Shown piece by piece: positions 35,001-45,000 of a DNA stretch of 64,000 nucleotides; position 1 is the first letter of the stretch; each line of letters opens with the position of its first letter. Origin of the DNA: Phascolarctos cinereus (taxonomy: Eukaryota; Chordata; Mammalia; Diprotodontia; Phascolarctidae). The stretch lies in the NCBI RefSeq assembly GCF_002099425.1, contig NW_018344068.1, positions 8,810,501-8,874,500 of the forward strand, read 5' to 3'. The notes beneath the pieces are model-generated. The model saw nothing but the letters and a program-made list of their open reading frames with translations. It did not search any database and was not told the origin of the DNA. Both the position numbers and the translations under genes were made by a program.

Positions 35001-38000
35001 ATCGGCTTAAACCATGGGCTGCTTAAGGAGGGGCAAAGTGACCCTTGGAAAAATCAAGCAGATCAAAGTTTCCATTCAGTGGTGGGGTCAGGCCCTGAGT
35101 AGCTGTTGTACTACAGCCTGGTGAGATAAGGAGACATAGTCTCAAAAAAAAAGCATAATTTTTGTGGGGTACACTATTCTTTTGGAATTGTCTTGAGAGC
35201 CAGCTTACTACCAGCCACCTAAGAAAATTAAAATGGTCAGATTGTAAGCCTCATGAGGGTAGGCACTGTATCTTATTTAATCTAATGCCTCTTCTAGGGC
35301 CTAACCCAATGGATTCAATTCATTCAACATTTATTAAGAGAAATGAATGCACAGTGCTATGTGAGGACTAGGGATGGCCAGGGGGAAGATGATGACAGAT
35401 GGGACAGAAATTGGAGAAGGCTTAATGGAAAACAAAGCATTTGAACTGAGCTTTAAAAGATGAATAGGATCTCAGCAGTCAAGAGGTGGTGGCATTTCAG
35501 ATCTCAAGATTTAGAGATGAAGAGGACCTCAGAAATCACCTAGTTTCCACCTTATCCTCTCTTAGTTTCCTGTATATAGGAGGGAAATGAGGCCCAGAGG
35601 AAGGAAGAAATGCCCAAAGTCACTTGCTGAGTTAGTAGCAGAGCAGGGACTCGAACCCAAGCTTTTTGGGGGTTTTTTTTTAATGCAGTTCAATACGTGT
35701 TTATCAAGTGCCTACTAGCACCTAACGCTGCTGGGTACTGGGGGAGGTAAAAAGGTTAGATAAGATCATGTTCTTGGGTATAGGGGGCAATGTAGGGTAA
35801 AGCTTTTGATTCCTTTATTTCCTTATCCCAGCCCTGTTTGGAGAATGTCTTCTTTACTCTGGTCTCTTCTCTAGGTCCGGGCTGTTGTTGGTAAAACCTA
35901 TATGCTGACCCAAGATGAAGAGCTGTGGGAGAAGGAGCTGCCACCTGGGGTGGAAGAGCTGCTGAACACGGGGCAGGACCCACTGGCAGACAGAGGTGCA
36001 ATGGGGGAATCAAGAAAGGGTAGTCCCCTCGCCCCTAGGGATAAAACTCGAGTTGTGAGCTACCGAGTTCCTCACAATGCAGCGGTACAGGTGTATGACT
36101 ACAGAGAAAAGAAAGCACGGTGAGGGGAAACACGGGGAGAAGACTATCCTACCCTGGGTGGGAGGTTAGGGGGTTTCTCCTATCACTCCTGGGATCAGGG
36201 GCTGTGAATGACATCTCTGTGTTTGGCTGACCCCTCATACTGTCCACAGGGTTGTGTTTGGACCAGAGCTGGTGTGCCTCGGCCCTGAGGAACAGTTCAC
36301 AGTGTTGTCCCTCTCAGCTGGCCGGCCCAAGCGCCCCCACGCCCGCCGGACACTGTGCCTGTTGCTGGGGCCTGATTTCTTTACTGATGTCATCACCATT
36401 GAAACAGCAGACCATGCCCGGCTACAGCTACAGCTGGCTTACAACTGGTAACTAGGGATTACCATGGACTCAGAGACCCTCCCAGGAGCAGCTCCAGCTA
36501 TGTAGATAGAGGGGTGGGAGTGGGAGGAGTGGGAGGTGAACCCATCCCCAGCCCCCAGATAGTACAAAGCGAAGTCCCTGGGAAATCGTCAAGAGCCAGT
36601 CTCATGTGAGTATAGAACATGGAGTACCTGTGGCAGGTGCCATATTCTGTGCTAGGTGCTGAGGATACATGACAAACATGAAACTTCCCCTTCTTCCAAA
36701 GGGCCTACGTTCTTTCAAAAGAGGTGGTTTAGGAAGGAAGGACACTAGTGTTGTGTAGGGGAGCATTGTGAAAGGCTTTGTGTAAAAGGCCGTACTTGAA
36801 GGAAATGAGGCAGTCTATGAGGCAGAGAGGTCAGCAGGGGGAGGCCATTCCAGGCATGGAGATTATAGATGACAAATACACAGAGGTGGGAGATCAGAGG
36901 TGGATAGGGAGGTGAGTGAGGAACAGCAAGAAGGTCAGTTTGAACCAGAGCATATAAGAATGAGAATAATGTGTAATGAAACCAGACAGGTAGATTCAGA
37001 CCAGGTTGTGAAGGACTTTAAAAGCCATACAAAAGAGTTTATGTTTATAGGTAGCTAAGTGGTACAATAGATAGAGTCCTGGTCCTGGAGTCCGCAAGAT
37101 CTGAGTTCAAATGTGGCCTCCGATACATACTAGCTGTGGGACCTTGGGCAAGTCACTTGACCTCTGTTTGCCTCAGTTTCCTCACATGTCAAATGGGAAT
37201 AATAATAGCACCTACCTCCCTGGGTTGTTGTGAGGATCAAATGAGATAATATTCATATAAAGTATTTAGTACAGTGGGGGCAGCTAGGTGGTGCAGTGGG
37301 TTGAGCACAGAGCCTGGAGTCAGAAGGACTTGAGAAAGACTCATCTCCCTGAGTTCAGATTTGGCCTCAGACACTTACTAGATGCGTGACCCTAGGCAAG
37401 TCACCTAACCTTCTTTGCCTCAGTTCCTTATCTGTAAAATGAGCTGGAGAAGGAAATGGCAAAGCACTGTAATATCTCTGCCAAGAAAACCCCACATGGG
37501 GTCAGGAAGAGTAAGACATGACTAAAATGACTGAATAAAAACTAAGTGAAGTACCTGACACATCCTAGGCACTATATAAATACTATATTATTATTGTTGT
37601 TGCTATCATTATTATTATGCACTGGAGTTTGAGTAGGAGAGCAACGTAGTCACAACTTTACATGAGGAAAAATCACTTTGGCAACTATGTGGAGACAGAC
37701 TGGAGTGGGGTAAAATGAGTTTGGGAGAGCGTTTGGGAGTCCACTGCAGTAGTCCAGACAAGAGGTAATGAGGTTAAGGTGAAAAGATCCTGACTCCCAG
37801 ACAGAGGCCCGAATAGAGAGGACCCTCCCTTTCTGAAGGAGGAGATGGGACCTCTTTCTCCCTTTCTCTTCCCACAGGCACTTTGAACTGGCAGACCGGA
37901 ATGACCCCCGAGAGGCTGCTCGGCTCTTCTCTGTCCCAGACTTTGTGGGTGATGCCTGCAAAGCCATTGCCTCCCGGGTGCGGGGGGCTGTGGCCTCAGT

Positions 38001-41000
38001 CACCTTTGATGACTTCCATAAGAATTCAGCTCGTATCATCCGGATGTCTGTCTTTGGTTTTGAAGGAGCAGAGAGGAAGGGACCTGGGGAGGCTGCTATG
38101 CCTCAGCTCCGGGACCGAGCTGTCTTTCCTCAGAATGGGCTGGTGGTCAGTAGTGTGGACGTCCAGTCTGTAGAACCCGTGGACCAGCGGACCCGGGATG
38201 CCCTGCAGCGAAGTGTCCAGCTGGCCATTGAAATCACCACCAATTCCCAAGAAGCTGCGGCCAAGTGAGTAGAGTGGATGGCTTTTCCCTTACCCCCTCC
38301 ACCTCCCAGTCCATAGCACCCACTCCTTTGTATATTGAGATCCTGTGTACTTAACATCAAGAGGCTTCCTTGAAGCAGCTACATAGTGTAATGCAGACAA
38401 GAAGACCCAAGTTCAAATCTAGCCTCAGACACTAGCTCTGTGACCTTGGGCAAGTCACTTCACTTCTGCCTCCAGTTTTCTCAACTGTAAAATGGGAATC
38501 ATAATAGCATCTATCTCTCAGAGTTGTTGTGAAGCTCAAATGAGATAATATTTGTAAAGAACTTAGCACAGTGCCGTAGGTCCTTAATTATGATAAATTC
38601 CAGTTTCCTTCCTCCCTCATGATGTACTTGTCCCTCACCCTGCCTGGCTGCCATTCTTCCTCTTCAGCTGTCTCACAAGAGTCTTTTCCCATCTCCTATC
38701 CTACCAGACATGAGGCTCAGAGACTGGAGCAGGAGGCTCGGGGGCGGCTGGAGAGGCAGAAGATCTTGGACCGAGCAGAAGCTGAGAAGGCTCGAAGGGA
38801 GCTGCTGCTACTTGAAGCTGAGAGGTAAGGAGAGAAGAGGGCAGCTAGGTGCCACCATGGATAGAGACAGAAGGGCTTGGAGTGAGGAAGACTCATTTAT
38901 CTTCCTGAGTTCAAATCTGGCCTCAGACACTTATTAGCTGTGTGACCATAGGCAAATCACTTTACCCGTTTGCCTCAGTTTCCTCATCTGTAAAATGAGC
39001 TGGAGAAGGAAATGGCAAACCACCCCAGTATCTCTACCACAGAATCCCCAAATGGGGTCACAGGACTGAATAACAAGGAGACAAGAGGAGGAAGAAAGGC
39101 TAGAGAATGCAGAGGCCTCCTTTGTCCCTCTAGCTGTCAGCTTCCAGCCTCCTGTTACTCTTATCTTCCCATGTCACCAATAATTCTAAAAACTTAAACT
39201 TAATCATCAACCAGTACAATAAAATGAACATACAAAAGACATGGCAAAAATCTTATCAAACTCCTCCTAACCTTTTGACAAAACAGAACCAAAAGAATTA
39301 ACAAAGGTACCAGAAAATAAGATTTTTGTGTCCCTTTCTAGGCCTATCAGAAATCCTACCACCTTTTGGCCATTTTCCTTAACTTTTTTTTTACACCATT
39401 GTTGATGTGTATACAGTTTTGATTCTGCTAATATTACTTTGCATCACTTCATTGGTCTTTCCATAGTCCTTTATGTCACACCTTTTTTTTTAAAAGCACC
39501 TTAGTATTCCACTATGTCAAGATATTACAATTTATTCCACTCTTCTCCAATTTTTGGACATATAAGTTACTTCTATTTCTGTATACCTAGCACAGCTCTC
39601 TCCCCTAAGCTCCAGTTCCATCAATCCAGCCACCTGATTGATATCTCCACCTGAAATGTCCCACCAAATCCTCAGACTCATCTTCCAAACTGAACTCATC
39701 AGACGTCCCTTAAATCTGTCTCTCCTCCCAGTCTCCCTGTTTCTGTTGACACCATGGTCCTCCAGTCTCTCTCCCTGTGCAATTTTCCTTCAAAAACAAA
39801 ATTTGGACAAAACTTGACAACTGACTAACTGTAGCAGTGTGGGGAGGAGAATTGGGAAGGAAAAAGAAAGAACCAGAGACGTTGTGCTATTTCAAGTCTT
39901 CCTTCTTCCTTCTTTAAGGTGCACTTCCTTTCCCAGTTACCACTACATCTAATCCATTTCTGAATCTTTTCTGTTCTCCAAGCATTTCTTTTATCTCCAC
40001 TTATCCTATCACTGCTCTGATTTGTTAAGCCCTTGCCTGGATTATTATAGCCTCTTAACTGGTTTCTCTGCCTCCAGACTCTGCCCCATCTCCAATCTGT
40101 TCTTCATATGACTGCCAAAATCATCTTTATAATGCACAGGGCTATCACCTCTACTTTTCTGCTTATAGAAGCCCTCGGGGCTCTGCATTCCCTCTAGGGT
40201 AAAATAGAAACTCCTTTAGGCTGGTTTCTAAGGCCCTCCATGGGTTCCAACCTACTTTTCCAGTCTTACTTCATAATTCTTTACTTTGCAAAAGGGATGT
40301 TCTGGCCAAAGTAGACTATTTGATGATCTCTTGTGTTCATTTGCTTCTTTATATTTGAACAGACCATCCTCCATTCCTTCCTCATTTCAATCTGTTAATC
40401 CTCTGATATCAAAGCTCCCTCCTCCAAGAAGCCTTCCCTGATTCCAGCCAAAAGTGATCACTCTTGTCTCAAGTTCTCCTGGATTACTTTGGATTTCTCC
40501 TTTTCCCCCACAATATTCTGCCTTGTATCATATATCCTGCTTATCAGTTTGCATGTCATATTTCCCAGTGTGGGGTTATGTGTTCCTTGAGAGCAGGCTC
40601 TTTGTCTAGTATCTTAATATTCCCATCACTTAAAACTTTTTAAAAAAATTATCAAGCCACTATATGAAGAGCTGCTAAAAATATTTTGTACATACATATA
40701 TAGGTCTTTTTCCTTTTTCTTTGTTCTTTTTGGGATATTGGGAGATGCCTAGTAGTGGTATTGCTGGGTCAAAGGGCATACAGAGTTTAGTAACTTTGGG
40801 GACATAATTCCAAATTCTTTTCTTTTTTTGAGTCTTTTTAAAAATTTTAAGTTAATTGGTTTTTTTAATCAGCAAAAATTCACTTTTTCTCCTTCCCCCC
40901 AAACGAGAACAAAAGAAAAACAAAACCCCTATTACATGTATAGTCAAACAAAACATATTTCTGCATTGACCACGTCCAAAAGAAAATTTTATTTGTACAC

Positions 41001-41976
41001 ACAGACACTATATACCTACACTACATACACACTCGCACCTGCATATGCATACACATACGTATCCCTTCCCACATTCCAGGTTCTTTATTCCTCTATCAAG
41101 AGATGAGTATACTCTGCTATCGCATTTGGTCATTGCACTGATCAGAGTTCCTAAGTCTTTCAAAAAGTCTTTACCATATTGTTGTCATTTTATAAATTGT
41201 TCTCCTGGTTCTGTTCACTTCACTCTGTATAAGTACATATACATCTTCCCAGGTTTCTTTGATACCATCCCCTTCACTGTTTCTTAGAGAACAATAGTAT
41301 TCTATCACATTTATATACCATAACTTGTTCCTCCATTCCCTAGTTGATGGGCATCCATTCAATTTCCAATTCTTTATCACCATGAAAAAGAACTATTTAT
41401 AAATGTGTGTCTTGTTTTTTATACATCCCTAATTAGAATTTGTTTTGCTTAGGACCAACCCTTCCCTTAATCTACTCTCCCTCTTACTGCTGCATCCTCC
41501 TTCTCCCTTGTCCCTCCTTGTTTCCCTGTAGAGTGAAATGTACTGTGTATGTATGTATTCTTCCCTCCCTTGACCAACTTAGATAAGAGTGAGGATCAGA
41601 GGTCATCCTCATCCATTGAAAGAATTCTCACTAACCTTCCTTTCCCTCTTCCCCATTCCTTGTGTAGTCTCCATTTTTCTTTTAAGATCATCAAGATCTA
41701 ACAGAACCACTCTCAGACCTTCTGTCTAATTAGATTCTCTCTGTGATCCCTGTGACGATAGGGTCCACAGGGGACACATGTATGATCTCCCCCTCTTTCA
41801 TATTTACCTTTTTCTGTTTCTCTTAATTTCTGTGTTTGTACTTGGAAGTTTTTACACAGGCTCTGGTCTTTTCATCAGACAAGCTTGGAAGTACTTTGTT
41901 TCACTAAAAATCTATTTTTCCCCTTTAACAGTTATACTGTTTTAGTGGGTAAGGTATTCTTGGCTTTAAGCCTATA

Positions 41977-42028
<52 letters not shown>

Positions 42029-45000
42029 ATATGTGTGTTTATATATGTGTGTACATATATGTAAATGTATACACATATGTCCTCTGTGGGTGGGTATGTG
42101 TACATACATACACTATGCATACACACATATATGTCCTCTGTGTGTGGATAGGTGGGTGTGTATGTATGTATGTATGCATGTACATGCATATACATTCACA
42201 TATATACACGCATGCATACATATGTCCTCTGTGTGATGTGTGTGCATGAACATATACATGTACATACATGTACATGTATAAGCACGTCACCTGTATGTAT
42301 TATGTAAATGCACGTATCCTCTGTGTACTGTGTATTTATACATGTATGCATGTGTGTATGTGTACACACATCTGTCCTCTGTGTGGGGGTAGGTATGTGT
42401 GTGTGTCCTTTGCCTTCTGAAATGTTGTATTCAAATCTCTCCACCCCTTTACAATGATGTCTGCTAAATCTTCTGTGATCCTGACAGTCCCTTAGCACTT
42501 GAAGTCTTTCTTTCTGGCTACTTGTAGTGATGTTTCTTTGGCCCGGAAGCTGTAGATTTTGGCCAAAATGTTCCTGAGAGTTTTCATTTTGAGATGTCCT
42601 TTGGGAGATGACCAGTGAATCCTTTCAGTTTCCACTTGGCCCTCTGGTACTAAGGCAGTTTTCCTTTCACATCTATTAAAATTCAGACCTATTCTAGCAG
42701 GCTCTTTTTAGTCATGACATGGTTTGGACGTGACCAGTGGTTCCTAAATTTTTTTCTCATCAATCTGTTTTCTAGTTTAGTTGTTTTTGCTATTACATTT
42801 CCTTTTTTTTTTTTTGAAGTTTTTTTATTTTGGTTTACTATTTCTGGTTGCTGTATGAAATCATTGGCTTCTATTTGGTCCATTTTAATTTTCGGGGATT
42901 TTGTTGCTCAGACAAGGTTTTGTACCTCTTGTGCCAATCTGTTAACTTCCAGTTCTTTTTTCCATAGTTTTCATTTCTTTTCCAATTTTTTCCTCTAGGG
43001 TTCTCAATTCATTTTTTAAAAAAATTTTAACCCTTTAAAAAAAAAAAACCAAAAACTCTTGCTTTATTTCTTCTAGAAATTCTAGTTGAATTTGTGCCCA
43101 AGTTGTGTTTTTCTTTGAAGCTTTGCTTATGGATATTTCAGAGCCATCCTCTTCTTCTTGGGTTTGTGTCTTGAATGTCCGTGTTACCATAATAGTTTTA
43201 CATGTTTGGATTCTTTTTTTTTTTTTTGCTCATTCTTCCAGCCAACTCCCTTCAGATCTGATGTTAAGGCTAAGCTCTGTTCACTTCAAGAGAGAAGTGG
43301 ACTTTCTTGGGATATATTGAGTGTTGTGTTACTCCAGGCTCTCAAGAAAAACGTCAAACTGGGGATCCACAAGTTTTCAGTACTCCCAGAACTGATCACT
43401 GCCCCGTCCTGGTCTGAGCTCTGCAAGTTCCTGATGTAGACTGCTGATGGTCTCAGCTCCTATCAGCCACTCGAAGCTCTGCTGGTTCAGAGTAACAGAA
43501 CTGCAGGTTCCCCTTTGGTCCAGGCTTTCTGCCTTGGTTATTCTGCAGGCTTCAGGCAGGGATAGATGTTGGCATTGAGGCCCTGCTTTGCTTCTGGGCT
43601 CTGAATCACACAGGTGCTACTTGCTTCTAAACTTGTCTGGTATACAACCTAGGGCCTCCAACTACTCCTTTAGCTTAAAAGGGATAAGATCTCCTACTGC
43701 ATCCTGGGCCATCTCCAGTCATCCTGATTGATATCTGGCCATTGGACCCAGATGGCTCTGGAGGAGAAAGGGAGGCATAGGGTACCCTCCTCTGCCCTGG
43801 ATCTGTGACCCAGAATTGGGTAGTAACAAAGCTGCCAGTTGGCACCTGTTCCCAAACCCTACAGTACCCTGGTGTGGGTCTGAGAGCCCCCTTTCCCAGA
43901 TACACATCTTCTCCCTGTGCTGCAGTGCTCCTCATGACACCATCCTGATCAGACCCTTTCCTCTATGTCCACAGACCTTTTTTATCTGTTTCCCTATGCT
44001 GACCTGGACTGGAATAGTGATTCACTGTGATTTTTTTTTCCTTGGATTTCACCATCAGGCTTTGGTCTGGTGCTTTTTCTAGATCTTTTTGGAAGAGATG
44101 GAGGAGGAGGGCACATACTGTCTTTCTTCCTGCTGTTCTGACATCTTGGTTCCAACCCTACCCAAACTGATTCCCAGAATGGCTGTGCCATTCACAGCTC
44201 TACTAATAGGATATCAATGTGCCTGTTTTCCCACAGTCCCTCCAATATTTGGTTTTTATCTCTTTTTGTCAGCTTTGTCAATCTGAGGAGTTGCTTTAAT
44301 TTGCATTTCTTTAATTATTAGTGATTTGGAGCATTTTTTATACAGCTACAATAACTTGGATTCTTCCCTTGAGGACTACTTACTTGTTCATATCCTTTTT
44401 ACCTTTCATCAATTGAGGATTGACTTTTATTCTTATAAATTTAAATCAATGGTTTATAGTTTGGAAATAAGACCTTTTTCAAAGAAACTTGCTGCAAAGT
44501 TTTTTTCCTCCAGTTAACTTTCCTTCTTATCTGATAAACTATATTGGATTTGTTCAAAAACCCTTTAAATTTTATGCAATCAAAATCATCCATTTTATCT
44601 TCTGTCATCCTCTCTATTCCTTTACTTGGTCACAAACTCGCCCTATTCCATAGATCTAGACCTTATCTTGGTTTCAGGGTGTGAGGTGTTGATCTGAACC
44701 CAATTTCTTCCAGTCTGCTGTCCAGTTTTCTTTTTCTTTTCTTTTGGTAGTTCTTTTTTTTCTTTTGAAAAATGGTATTTGTTTTTAGCATTCTTTTTTT
44801 TTTTTAATTTTGAGTTCTGAATTCTCTCCCTTCCTCCAGTCCCTCCCCTACTAATTGAGAAGGCAAGCAATATGATAGTAGTTGTCCACGTGAAATCATG
44901 CAGATGCTATCCAGTTTTCCCAACCATTTTTACCAGATAGTGAGCCCTCATCTCAGTAGCAGGGTCTTTGGGTTTATTGAACACTAAGCTACTGTTCTTG

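Larger units (their letters stand above)
40813..44140 (-). mobile_element. HAL1-like (half-L1) element inserted in the outer L1
   Basis: Antisense element with an L1 3' UTR and only the extreme C-terminus of ORF2 ([20 protein letters not shown] on the minus strand, about 41370-41310). It passes directly into noncoding text and an ORF1-like lysine-rich coiled-coil region ([13 protein letters not shown], about 42770) and a GC-richer 5' part to 44140. The reverse transcriptase and endonuclease parts of ORF2 are missing, the layout of HAL1 elements. A microsatellite has expanded inside at 41981-42412. Confidence 0.55.

Noticed and set aside
34769-35143. An Alu element in the MVP intron
   Set aside because: The poly(A)-tailed sequence includes the central S domain of 7SL RNA, which Alu lacks, so it is a 7SL copy.
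41932-42498. Multiple overlapping frames rich in Tyr, Val, His and Thr
   Set aside because: They are translations of the AC/TG minisatellite and have no coding signal.
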